Below are positions 1 through 8,478 of a stretch of 64,000 bases of DNA, in pieces (position 1 is the stretch's first letter; every line of letters starts with the position of its first letter). The position numbers and the translations under genes are program-made. Source of the DNA: Robiginitomaculum sp. (GTDB lineage: Bacteria > Pseudomonadota > Alphaproteobacteria > Caulobacterales > Maricaulaceae); assembly GCA_016765135.1 (NCBI GenBank), contig JAESQN010000033.1, positions 1 through 64,000 of the forward strand, written 5' to 3'. The notes beneath the pieces were generated by a model. It was given only the letters and a program-made list of their open reading frames with translations. It was not told where the DNA came from and searched no databases.

Positions 1-336
1 ACCCATTCCCCTTTGTCCCGTGTAACACAAACGGTCGACGGCATTAAACTCTTCCGGTTTGCGCCCCGTTTGGGCGAGCCAAACATTGATTAGTTTCTGT
101 CCGTATCTGTCAGGTAGGCTATCGGCGAGAAGGCCCGGCATGCCGTGGAATGAGTGCGGCTCAAGGCCACGAAATTGGTAGATGCGCCGTGCCTTTAAAG
201 GCATCATCAATGGCGCGGGCTCTATGCCGTGGGTCACAAAGTCGGGATCATACTCAAAACGTGCAAATCTCTCAGCCTTTTCCATTGAAACATAGCCGAT
301 AATTGTTCCCCATAATTTTACTGTAGCTGTGGTCAT
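1..336 (-). CDS. hipA: HipA-family kinase toxin, N-terminal part (cut by window edge)
   Basis: The 112 visible codons form the start of a HipA-type serine/threonine kinase toxin. Seen: a VKLWG start, FEYDP, PLMMPL, the FHGMPGLLADSLPDRYG block and DRLCYTG near the edge. These are the hallmarks of the HipA N-terminal subdomain (Couple_hipA). The catalytic core lies beyond the left edge and cannot be judged. The ATG overlaps the stop of the upstream hipB-like gene as ATGA, so the two are translationally coupled. In known HipBA modules the kinase inactivates a translation factor such as glutamyl-tRNA synthetase and HipB neutralises it. This copy differs clearly from the second HipA near 19 kb. 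Confidence 0.9.
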   Translation of the reverse strand, partial: MTTATVKLWGTIIGYVSMEKAERFARFEYDPDFVTHGIEPAPLMMPLKARRIYQFRGLEPHSFHGMPGLLADSLPDRYGQKLINVWLAQTGRKPEEFNAVDRLCYTGQRGMG

Positions 337-668
337 CGTTTTTCGTCGCCCCATATGGAACCGGAAGGCGCGTCATTTTTCTTCTTTCTAGTTCTTCTAT
401 TTGATAAAGCCTCTGCCATTGGTGAGCTATAATTCTTAGGTAAAAGATCATCAATGGCGGTGATCATCTGGAGAGATTTCATAAGCTTCAGCCACGTCTC
501 CATCTGGCTGTCATGGCCCGCTTCTATGCGCCGAAGGGTAGCCACACCTATTCCGGCTTCATTGGCCAAACGCAGTTGTGAGTAGCCCTGCTGTTTGCGA
601 ATCCGGGCAAGCCGTGTGCCCAATTCTTGCAAGATTGCGTTGTTTGGAGTCAAATTTTCAATTTTCAT
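333..668 (-). CDS. hipB: HipB-like XRE-family antitoxin
   Basis: A 111-residue helix-turn-helix protein. The XRE domain covers roughly residues 15 to 70 (LGTRLARIRKQQGYSQ, then GIGVATLRRIEAG), followed by a basic tail (NRRTRKKK) that could contact DNA or the toxin. The ATG at 668 is preferred because the upstream extension runs through operator-like repeats. Its stop overlaps the hipA start by ATGA, the usual antitoxin-toxin order. Family knowledge: HipB represses its own operon by binding palindromes and sequesters HipA. Four matching palindromes lie directly upstream. Partner and role are inferred from context and domain type. Confidence 0.85.
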   Translation of the reverse strand: MKIENLTPNNAILQELGTRLARIRKQQGYSQLRLANEAGIGVATLRRIEAGHDSQMETWLKLMKSLQMITAIDDLLPKNYSSPMAEALSNRRTRKKKNDAPSGSIWGDEKR

Positions 669-670
669 AC

Positions 671-834
671 TATCGTACTTGATATTAAAGTGGCTATAAT
701 AGCGCATTAGCTATCATAAATGATATTATATATTCGTCAACAAGTGGTTGCCCGAATCAATGAAAAACCACATGATTAAACATCATAAGTGATAGTATAT
801 GGCTATAAAGATTAAAATAATATCATAAATGATA
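671..834. promoter_or_regulatory. Four operator-like palindromes upstream of hipB
   Basis: Copies of TATCATAAATGATA or close variants lie at 671-684 (TATCGTACTTGATA), 712-725 (exact), 781-794 (CATCATAAGTGATA) and 821-834 (exact). Each has the form TATCA-N4-TGATA. They begin 3 bases upstream of the hipB start codon. Multiple short palindromes ahead of hipBA fit known HipB autoregulation, with repression by dimer binding and DNA looping. The binding protein is inferred. Confidence 0.75.
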
Positions 835-1170
835 TTTAATTTTGGAAAACACGCCTAAGCAATCTCACTTGATGCCCAGCAGCAACTTTTATTAATCACT
901 CATGAGAAATATAGAGTTCGGATAGTTTGATCACAGCCACGGTCAAGAACCACAGGCTGCAAGTGCGAGACGCAAAGTCTTTGATTTTGATTATGTTCAC
1001 GACGATATTTTTAATCCTTGGGCGAAGTAATTCTGGAAAATAAAATTTGCCAATCTTCCCGCTATATCCCGTGAGTTCCCAAAACCTCCCAATTCTAGCC
1101 CTCTTATCCTCCTAGACGAAACATAAATTATTGCTCAGCCTAAAGTCCAACTTAGAAATGGACTTGGTTT
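835..1170. other. Intergenic region between hipBA and the transfer operon
   Basis: Together with the operator stretch this is a 500-base gap without a supported gene. The 835-1170 part is AT-rich. A short open tail at about 924-1029 (+ strand) ends in VFDFDYVHDDIFNPWAK and stop but has no start codon or domain, so it may be the C-terminal remnant of a lost gene. The promoter of the downstream transfer operon must lie here, but no convincing -35/-10 pair stands out. Confidence 0.4.
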
Positions 1171-3197
1171 ATGTCACCGCAATCAATACTTATCGGACAA
1201 ATTGTTTTGGTCTTTACGACCATTATTTTGACCACATGGTATGCGACCCAATGGGTGGCTTTGCAGTTTGACTATGATGCTTATTTGGGCGCGCCTTGGT
1301 TCACGGTTTCAGATTACAAGATATACTTTCCTTGGAGATTGTTCGAGTGGTGGTATTCATTTGATGCCTATGCGCCGAGTGTGTTTGCCAAAGGCGGGCA
1401 GATTGCTGCGGGCGGTGGTTTTATTGGGACTTTGTTTGCGGTTGCTGGTTCTGTCTGGCGCGGGCGGCAGGCCAAGAAGCTAACTACATTTGGTTCGTCC
1501 CAATGGGCGAGTAAGTCCATGATGAAGCAAGCGGGCTTGTTTGCAGATGATGGCGTATTTCTTGGCCAAGCCCACGATAATTATCTACGCCATAACGGGC
1601 CGGAACATGTTATGGCGATTGCGCCAACACGATCTGGCAAAGGTGTCGGGCTTGTTATTCCAACGCTATTGTCGTGGACAGGCAGCACGGTCATACACGA
1701 CATTAAAGGCGAGAACTGGCAGCTTACGGCTGGATGGCGCTCTACTTTCTCGCACTGTCTATTGTTTGACCCTACCAATACGGCGAGCGCCAAATACAAT
1801 CCCTTGCTCGAAGTGCGCAAAGCGAGTGTGAAGTCCGCGACGTACAAAACATTGCCGACATCTTGGTTGACCCAGACGGTGTGCTGGAGCGCCGTAACCA
1901 TTGGGAGAAAACTGCGCATTCATTGCTCGTCGGCACAATTCTCCATATTCTCTACGCGGAGAAAGAAAAGACATTAGCCCGCGTAGCTTCATTCCTGTCT
2001 GATCCCAAACGCTCTTTCGAGAAAACGCTTTGGGCGATGATGGAAACCAATCACCTCGGCAACGCTGATAAAGCCGAAGCCCATCCCGTTGTTGCACAAG
2101 CAGCGCGTGAACTCCTCAATAAATCTGAAAACGAACGCTCAGGTGTATTGTCAACGGCGATGAGCTTTCTGTCTCTGTATAGAGACCCGACTGTTGCCGA
2201 GGTGACTTCCAAATGTGAGTGGCGGATTAGCGACCTTGTGGATGCGGACAAACCCGTATCGCTTTATCTGGTCGTACCGCCATCAGATATTTCAAGAACT
2301 AAGCCGTTGATACGGTTGATATTAAATCAGATAGGCCGCCGCTTAACGGAGAGCCTAGAAACCAACAATAATCCATCCCGGCGCAAAGTGTTATTTATGC
2401 TTGATGAGTTTCCAGCACTTGGACGTCTAGATTTCTTTGAAAGTGCACTAGCATTCATGGCAGGCTATGGGCTGCGGGCTTTTCTTATCGCGCAATCCCT
2501 CAACCAGATTGAAAAAGCTTATGGCCCGAATAATGCCATCCTCGATAACTGCCATGTGCGGATTGCATTCGCCACGAATGATGAGCGCACCGCCAAGCGT
2601 ATCTCGGACGCTGTTGGCAGCACCACAGAAATGCGGGCTATGCGCAATTACGCAGGCCATAGATTAGCGCCTTGGCTCTCCCACGTCATGGTATCGCGCC
2701 AGGAAACGGCAAGGCAGCTTTTAACACCGGGCGAAGTCATGCAGCTTCCCGCCGATGAGGAGATTATTCTGCTCTCTGGCACAGCGCCGATTAAAGCCAA
2801 CAAAATCACCTATTACACTGATAAGAATTTCACGGGCCGTGTTTGTGCTCCCCCAGATATTTCTTCTGGCATAGATCCAGAGGATAATGGCTATGCAGGT
2901 GCTCCCCGTCCGCAAGACTGCCTCTGGGGTCAGCAGACACGGCTCGTGGATGACCGCCTTATTGCCCAGTACAAATCAGAAAAACAAACGGCTACTGGCG
3001 GCAAAGAACGCGCACCAAAAATTAAAGGCCATGAGCATGCGCCTAAGAAAAATAACGATAGTGAAAAGTCCCAAGCAAAAGATATGGACGATCAAGAACT
3101 TCCAATGCTGGAACTTAGCGCGTTCGTTAACCCTCAAACACTGGTTCAGCAAGCCCACTTGATGAGCAGCACTGAAGACCCGGAATTGGAAATATAA
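1171..3197 (+). pseudogene. traG: TraG/VirD4-type coupling protein with a one-base frameshift
   Basis: Type IV coupling ATPase that brings the relaxase-DNA complex to the secretion channel. The first frame (1171 to about 1822) encodes N-terminal membrane segments, the Walker A APTRSGKGVG (near residue 152) and FDPT...KYNPLLEVRK. The second frame continues with the expected ECEVRDVQNIADILVDPDG, the Walker B region KVLFMLDEFPALGRL and the rest of the ATPase domain to 3197. The frames join if one G is restored near 1822 (GCGAG where GGCGAG is expected). As read, the product would stop at 1977 without Walker B. Either the gene is inactivated or this is a sequence error. It heads the trb operon; the next start lies one base after its stop. 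Confidence 0.9.
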
Positions 3198-3198
3198 C

Positions 3199-3738
3199 AT
3201 GACCGTACACAGACCCCGCATACGCCCTCGTATTTCTGCCGCAAATTACTTGCGCTTGCATGATGCGGCTAAAAAGCCAGACGCATCATTATCGCTCATA
3301 GTGGATAAAGCCCTTAGCTCATATTTTTCTTATGAGAGAGATGACCGCCGTGATGCAAAGTTAATCCGCCGATTAGATCTTATGACCCGTCATGATTATC
3401 GGCACTCCCGTGATTTGAATATGCTGACAGAAGCGTTCTCATTGTTCTTGCGTTATTTCTTTTCATTGGCACCAGATATTAAAGAAGGCGAACAAGACCG
3501 CCGCCAAGCAAAGGGCGCATTACACTTCAATAATTTTGTCGATCAACTCAAAACGCAGATGAAACTTGATGGCCGCATTATGAAGCTCGCCTTAGCAGAT
3601 GTTATGGCGACAGAAGATCAGTATTTCACGAAAGAAGAATTAGAACTTCTAGCAAAATTGGATGGGAAGAAGCTCAAAAAAATTACAGCCAAAAAAACAA
3701 AGAAAGTAAAAGTGGAGGCCAAACATGTCTCAGCTTAA
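3199..3738 (+). CDS. CopG/RHH-like protein of trb operons
   Basis: A 179-residue protein. The N-terminus (RPRIRPRISAANYLRLHDAA, then LSLIVDKALSSYF) looks like a ribbon-helix-helix DNA-binding segment. A hydrophobic stretch (LFLRYFFSLAP) and a Lys-rich tail (KKLKKITAKKTKKVKVEAK) follow. A gene of this kind commonly sits between traG and trbB in alphaproteobacterial Trb elements. It may regulate or support transfer, but no specific function is established from the sequence. Its end overlaps the trbB start by 14 bases, indicating coupled translation. Confidence 0.65.
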   Translation: MTVHRPRIRPRISAANYLRLHDAAKKPDASLSLIVDKALSSYFSYERDDRRDAKLIRRLDLMTRHDYRHSRDLNMLTEAFSLFLRYFFSLAPDIKEGEQDRRQAKGALHFNNFVDQLKTQMKLDGRIMKLALADVMATEDQYFTKEELELLAKLDGKKLKKITAKKTKKVKVEAKHVSA

Positions 3739-4717
3739 CCCCGTCACCGCAAGCCGCACTCTGGAAATGCTCCGCTCTGCTATGGGGCCGGTGATTGGTG
3801 CTGCGCTTGATGATGAAAGTGTCATTGAGATTATGGTCAATCCAGACGGTAAACTTTGGCTTGACCGTCACGGCGAAGGACGGGTTTACACAGGCGAAAT
3901 TATCACCCCGTCTGATGCAGAGCGTATAGTAAAATTAGTTGCCAGTCACATTCGCCAAGAGGTCACGACCGATAGACCTATTGTGAGCGCGGAACTCCCA
4001 GGCGGCGGCGAACGATTTGAAGGCTTATTGCCCTCCGTTGTTTCCGCACCTTGTTTTTCTATCCGCAAAGGTGCGGCAAAGATTTTTACTTTGGATGATT
4101 ATGTCACCGGAGAAACTATGACCAAGGCGCAGGCCGATGCATTGTGCTACGCTGTAAATGCCAAATTAAATATTCTCATTGTTGGTGGCACATCTAGCGG
4201 TAAAACTACGCTCGCCAATGCTCTCTTGGCTGAAATCGCTAACTGCAATGACCGCGTTCTCATTCTCGAAGATACGCGGGAACTGCAATGCGCGACCGAA
4301 GACCAAGTGGCACTCCGCACACATGGGCAGGACGTGAAACTTTCCGATCTTGTGCGTTCAACATTGCGCCTACGCCCCGACCGTATCATCGTCGGCGAAG
4401 TGCGTGGCCCCGAAGCCCTTGATATGCTCAAGGCTTGGAATACGGGACATCCTGGAGGTATTGCGACCGTACATGCCAACTCCGCCGAGGCAGGGCTTTA
4501 CCGTATCGAGCAATTGATTTTGGAGGGCGCAAGCTCTGTCCCGAAAGCGCTGATTGCCGAAGCCATCAATGTCATTGTTTTTATATCAGGCCGAGGTTTG
4601 GCCCGCCGTGTTGAAACCATAGCCCGCGTGCTTGGCGTACACGGCGATGAATATGATCTGGAGCCGCTCGCACCAAATTTCACCCCGCTAAAACTAATCC
4701 CTAAAACCAACCTCTAA
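3725..4717 (+). CDS. trbB: TrbB, VirB11-family secretion ATPase
   Basis: Cytoplasmic hexameric ATPase that powers pilus assembly and DNA transfer with TrbE. Seen: Walker A GGTSSGKTTLAN near residue 155, the Asp box (LILEDTREL), RIIVGEVRGPEALDMLKAWN and the His-box stretch GHPGGIATVHANS typical of VirB11/TrbB. The length of 330 residues is normal. The ATG follows a good ribosome site (GTGGAGG) inside the preceding gene. It is second in the trb order B C D E J L F G I. No defect is seen. Confidence 0.95.
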   Translation: MSQLNPVTASRTLEMLRSAMGPVIGAALDDESVIEIMVNPDGKLWLDRHGEGRVYTGEIITPSDAERIVKLVASHIRQEVTTDRPIVSAELPGGGERFEGLLPSVVSAPCFSIRKGAAKIFTLDDYVTGETMTKAQADALCYAVNAKLNILIVGGTSSGKTTLANALLAEIANCNDRVLILEDTRELQCATEDQVALRTHGQDVKLSDLVRSTLRLRPDRIIVGEVRGPEALDMLKAWNTGHPGGIATVHANSAEAGLYRIEQLILEGASSVPKALIAEAINVIVFISGRGLARRVETIARVLGVHGDEYDLEPLAPNFTPLKLIPKTNL

Positions 4718-4729
4718 AGGAGAACCCCT

Positions 4730-5044
4730 ATGTCCACCCGCCAACTTACCTATTTCGTATTTATTGCGCTCTCTTTTGTGCTGTTCGCCGAACCCGCCTT
4801 TGCGTCCGGATCCTCTATGCCTTGGGAAGCCCCATTGACAAAAATCCTCAAATCCATCGAAGGCCCGGTGGCTAAAATATTTGGCACGATTGTTATTATC
4901 ATGACCGGCCTGACTCTAGCATTTGGCGATACGGGCGGCGGTATTCGCAAGCTCATACAGATTGTCTTTGGGCTTTCCATTGCTTTCACGGCCACCAGCT
5001 TCTTTTTGTCATTCTTCAAGTTTAGTGGTGGAGCGTTGATTTAA
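4730..5044 (+). CDS. trbC: TrbC, VirB2-like pilin
   Basis: Major conjugative pilus subunit precursor, 104 residues. A signal peptide ends near residue 25 (AEPAFASGS). Two long hydrophobic helices follow (IFGTIVIIMTGLTLAFGD and IVFGLSIAFTATSFFLSFF) separated by a short polar loop, the normal TrbC/VirB2 layout. TrbC pilins of plasmid RP4 are cyclised after processing; whether that occurs here cannot be seen. An AAAGGAGAA ribosome site precedes the ATG. The stop TAATGA overlaps the trbD start. Confidence 0.93.
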   Translation: MSTRQLTYFVFIALSFVLFAEPAFASGSSMPWEAPLTKILKSIEGPVAKIFGTIVIIMTGLTLAFGDTGGGIRKLIQIVFGLSIAFTATSFFLSFFKFSGGALI

Positions 5045-5298
5045 TGATTGATGGTTATTCCATACCTTTGCACCGCTCACTGACCGAGCCAATCTTGCTT
5101 GGTGGTGCGCCAAGAACAGCGGCAATCGTCAACGGTACGCTCGCCGCCGCCCTCGGGCTTGGTCTCCAGCTTGCCGTTGTCGGGATTATCTATTGGGTTA
5201 TCTCTCACAGCCTCTCGGTCTATTTTGCCAAGCGCGACCCTAAATTTATGGACGTGCTGGCCCGCCACATCAAACACAAAGGTTATCTATCATGTTGA
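5044..5298 (+). CDS. trbD: TrbD, VirB3-like inner-membrane protein
   Basis: Small inner-membrane component of the channel, 84 residues. A polar N-terminus (GYSIPLHRSLTEPILLGGAPR) matches the VirB3/TrbD family start. A hydrophobic hairpin around residues 30 to 60 follows, then YFAKRDPKFMDVLARHIKHK. It overlaps trbC by one base and trbE by seven, so this part of the operon is strongly coupled. TrbD normally works with TrbE; in some T4SS the two are fused. No oddities. Confidence 0.92.
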   Translation: MIDGYSIPLHRSLTEPILLGGAPRTAAIVNGTLAAALGLGLQLAVVGIIYWVISHSLSVYFAKRDPKFMDVLARHIKHKGYLSC

Positions 5299-7772
5299 AC
5301 CTCGCAGAATATCAAAAGCAGCCATCTCGCCTTGCAGACTATCTCCCTTGGGCTTGTTTGATTGCGCCCGGTGTGGTGCTGAATAAAGATGGTAGCTTTC
5401 AGCGCACAGCAAGATTTCGCGGGCCGGATTTGGGCAGTGCAACGCAAGAAGAATTGGTTGCAACATGCGCCCGTATCAACAATGCGCTTAGACGTTTTGG
5501 TTCGGGATGGGCGCTATACTTTGAGGCCTGCCGCCATCCTGCGCCGGATTACCCACATTCAAGTTTCAAAGACCCAGCAGCATGGATTGTTGATCAGGAA
5601 AGGCGTGGTCAATTCGAGCAATCAGAGCACCATTTTGAAAGCGAATATTATCTGACATTCGCTTACCTGCCGCCTGCCGATAGCGCCAAGCGCGCCGAGA
5701 GCCTGCTCATAGAAAAGCCAGACGACGAACTGACAGAAACTGCGTCCGATCACCTCACTGCTTTCATTACCGAGAGCGAACGCTGCTTAGATCTCATGGG
5801 AAGTCTATTTCCATTGGCTGAATTTCTTGATGACGCCGAAACGCTCACATATCTACATTCGTGCATATCCCCAAACAAACACAAAATTACTTGTCCCGAA
5901 ACACCAGCCTATATTGACGCGCTGATAGGCGGTGCTGATCTGGTGGGCGGGCTAGTCCCAAGGCTCGACGGTGAAAACCTGCACATGATAACTGTGCGCG
6001 GGTTTCCGGGAGAGACCACACCGGGGATATTGGATGAACTAAACAGTCTTGGTTTCTCATATCGCTGGATGACACGGTTTCTGCCAATGGATAAAGCGCA
6101 AGCGACAAGAGTGATCGGTAAATTCCGCCGCCAATGGTTTGCCAAGCGCAAATCGGTGATGTCGCTCTTGCGCGAAAGTCTGTTTAACGAAACATCGGCT
6201 TTGGTAGATAGTGACGCGGATAACAAAGCTCTTGATGCTGACGAAGCCCTGCAAGACCTTGGTGCAGATCATGTTAGTTTTGGTTATCTCACGACCTGCA
6301 TTGTGGTTAGCCATAAAAACCCACTGATAGCCGAGCAACAAATCCGCGAGATTGAACGCATTGTCAATGGACGCGGGTTTGTCTCTATTCATGAAAGTGT
6401 CAATGCCGTTGATGCTTGGCTCGGTACTTTGCCGGGCAATCCATATGCCAATATCCGCCAGCCAATAATCCATACGCTAAACCTTACCCATCTTATGCCG
6501 CTGTCGGCAATATGGGCGGGGCCAAAACGTAATGAGCATTTGGACGATGTTCCGCTGCTGTATGCAACAACCGCAGGCCATACCCCGTTCCGCCTCGTCA
6601 CCCACCAGGGCGATGTCGGGCATATGTTGATTGTCGGGCCAACCGGTGCAGGTAAATCCGTTTTGCTTTCACTGCTCGCACTGCAATTCCGCCGTTACAA
6701 AGATGCGCAAGTATTCTTTTTTGACAAAGGCCGTTCGGCTCGTGCCGCCACGCTTGCACTCGGCGGTGATTATTATGATCTCGGTGCAGAAAATTCTATC
6801 ATCTTCCAGCCACTCAAAGATATTGATGATGAGGCAGAGATTGCATGGGCGCTCGACTGGATATTAGGCTTGTTGCGTAATGAAGGATTAGAGACTGACC
6901 CAGATATTAAGGAAGCGGTGTGGAGTGCGTTGCAAAGCCTGGCCACTGCGCCAAGTGAACAAAGAACGCTGACGGGGTTATCTGCTTTGCTGCAATCCAA
7001 TAAATTACGCCAAGCCATGCAACCCTATACGCTGGATGGGGCCTATGGGCACTTGCTCGATGGCAGTTCTGAATCTCTCAAAGCAGGCGATATGCAATGC
7101 TTTGAAATGGAAACCTTGATGCACTCCAAAGCATTAGTCTTGCCCGTGCTGACATATTTGTTTCATAGGTTAGAAGCGAGGTTTGATGGCAAGCCAAGTC
7201 TGCTTATCTTAGATGAAGCCTGGGTGTTTCTCGATGACCCGTTCTTCGCCGAACGAATACGCGAATGGCTAAAAGTCCTGCGTAAGAAAAACGTATCGGT
7301 AATCTTCTCGACCCAATCTCTTGCCGACATTGCCAGTAGCGATATCGCGCCTGCTTTAATTGAATCCTGTCCATCAAGAATATTCCTGCCCAATGATAGA
7401 GCAATGGAGCCGCAGCAAGCAGAAATTTACACCCGCTTTGGCCTTAATAAACGCCAAATAGAAATCATAGCATCAAGCATTCCCAAGCAAGATTATTACT
7501 TCCAATCGCGGGCGGGCAATCGCTTGTTTGATCTAGGGCTTGGTGAGGTGGCTTTGGCATTTTGCGGGGCTGGTTCCGAGAGTGAACATGCAGGCATTGA
7601 TGCGGTCTTGGAAAGCCATAGCGCAGATCAATTCGCAAGCCAATGGCTGCGCGCCAAGTCTCTCGATTGGGCGGCTGAAATTATGGGAGCCGAATTTAAC
7701 CTTACCGCCGATGAAGCTCTGCCTTGGGCGGATGAAATAAAAGAAAGTGAGGACATATGCGCCGCCGAATAA
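5292..7772 (+). CDS. trbE: TrbE, VirB4-family transfer ATPase
   Basis: Largest ATPase of the mating-pair apparatus, 826 residues, inner-membrane associated. The CagE/TrbE/VirB family domain occupies the N-terminal half. Walker A GPTGAGKSVLLSLLALQFRR lies near residue 448 and Walker B SLLILDEAWVFLDDPFF near residue 637, followed by VIFSTQSLADIASS. Length is normal for TrbE. It overlaps trbD at its start and trbJ by 16 bases at its end. The gene looks intact, so the channel ATPases appear complete apart from the traG frameshift. Confidence 0.95.
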   Translation: MLNLAEYQKQPSRLADYLPWACLIAPGVVLNKDGSFQRTARFRGPDLGSATQEELVATCARINNALRRFGSGWALYFEACRHPAPDYPHSSFKDPAAWIVDQERRGQFEQSEHHFESEYYLTFAYLPPADSAKRAESLLIEKPDDELTETASDHLTAFITESERCLDLMGSLFPLAEFLDDAETLTYLHSCISPNKHKITCPETPAYIDALIGGADLVGGLVPRLDGENLHMITVRGFPGETTPGILDELNSLGFSYRWMTRFLPMDKAQATRVIGKFRRQWFAKRKSVMSLLRESLFNETSALVDSDADNKALDADEALQDLGADHVSFGYLTTCIVVSHKNPLIAEQQIREIERIVNGRGFVSIHESVNAVDAWLGTLPGNPYANIRQPIIHTLNLTHLMPLSAIWAGPKRNEHLDDVPLLYATTAGHTPFRLVTHQGDVGHMLIVGPTGAGKSVLLSLLALQFRRYKDAQVFFFDKGRSARAATLALGGDYYDLGAENSIIFQPLKDIDDEAEIAWALDWILGLLRNEGLETDPDIKEAVWSALQSLATAPSEQRTLTGLSALLQSNKLRQAMQPYTLDGAYGHLLDGSSESLKAGDMQCFEMETLMHSKALVLPVLTYLFHRLEARFDGKPSLLILDEAWVFLDDPFFAERIREWLKVLRKKNVSVIFSTQSLADIASSDIAPALIESCPSRIFLPNDRAMEPQQAEIYTRFGLNKRQIEIIASSIPKQDYYFQSRAGNRLFDLGLGEVALAFCGAGSESEHAGIDAVLESHSADQFASQWLRAKSLDWAAEIMGAEFNLTADEALPWADEIKESEDICAAE

Positions 7773-8476
7773 AATCAATCCTGCTTATCGTAATAATGCT
7801 GTTGTCCTATGCGCACACTGCGCAAGCGCAATTTGGCGGCATTGTATTTGACCCCAAGAATTTTGTGCAAAACCTCTATACGGCTTCGCGCTCGCTGATC
7901 CAGATACGCCAACAGGTCAGCCAACTCCAAAACGAAGCCCGCATGTTGATTGGGCAGGCCAAGAATTTGGCCAAGCTGGATTACAACGCCCAATATGAGT
8001 TGTTGCGTATCTTAGAAGAAATCGCGGCGCTCACCGAAGAAGCCGAGAATGTCAGTTATGAGGTCGGGCGCACCAAACAGCTTATGCGCGAACACTACCC
8101 GCAAGAATACGTAGATATGTCCGATGAGGAGATATTCGAGAACGCGGAAATTCAATGGGAAAACTCCCATGTCGCATTTGAAGAATCCATCGTCATGCAA
8201 TCCAAAATGATTTCCAGTGTCAAAGTTGATGCGCGGACGCTGGATAGGCTAGTCACGGAAAGTCAATCATCAACGGGTAATTTATCCGTTGTCCAGGCCG
8301 GCAATCAACTGCTGGCTCTCCTCATCAAACAAATCATGCAGATGCAGCAAATGGACGCGGTGCAATACCGGGCCGAAAGCCTGGAGCGTGCAAGGCAAAT
8401 CGCTATCGAGAAAGAGTCCCGCCAAAAACACAAACGCTTTGTTGGCAATAAAAAAGCTTACGGGAAAGGTAAATAA
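7757..8476 (+). CDS. trbJ: TrbJ, VirB5-like minor pilus protein
   Basis: Exported 239-residue protein with a signal peptide ending near residue 24 (YAHTAQAQF). The remainder is helical and rich in Gln, Glu and Leu, with FDPKNFVQNLYTASRSLIQI at the start of the mature part, characteristic of TrbJ. It ends in a basic tail (KHKRFVGNKKAYGKGK). In RP4 a short trbK entry-exclusion lipoprotein gene follows trbJ. Here trbL starts two bases after the trbJ stop, so trbK is absent. Confidence 0.92.
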   Translation: MRRRIKSILLIVIMLLSYAHTAQAQFGGIVFDPKNFVQNLYTASRSLIQIRQQVSQLQNEARMLIGQAKNLAKLDYNAQYELLRILEEIAALTEEAENVSYEVGRTKQLMREHYPQEYVDMSDEEIFENAEIQWENSHVAFEESIVMQSKMISSVKVDARTLDRLVTESQSSTGNLSVVQAGNQLLALLIKQIMQMQQMDAVQYRAESLERARQIAIEKESRQKHKRFVGNKKAYGKGK

Positions 8477-8478
8477 TC

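Noticed and set aside
924-1029. Short reading-frame tail ending in FNPWAK
   Set aside because: It has no start codon, is under 40 codons and carries no domain; it is mentioned only as a possible remnant.
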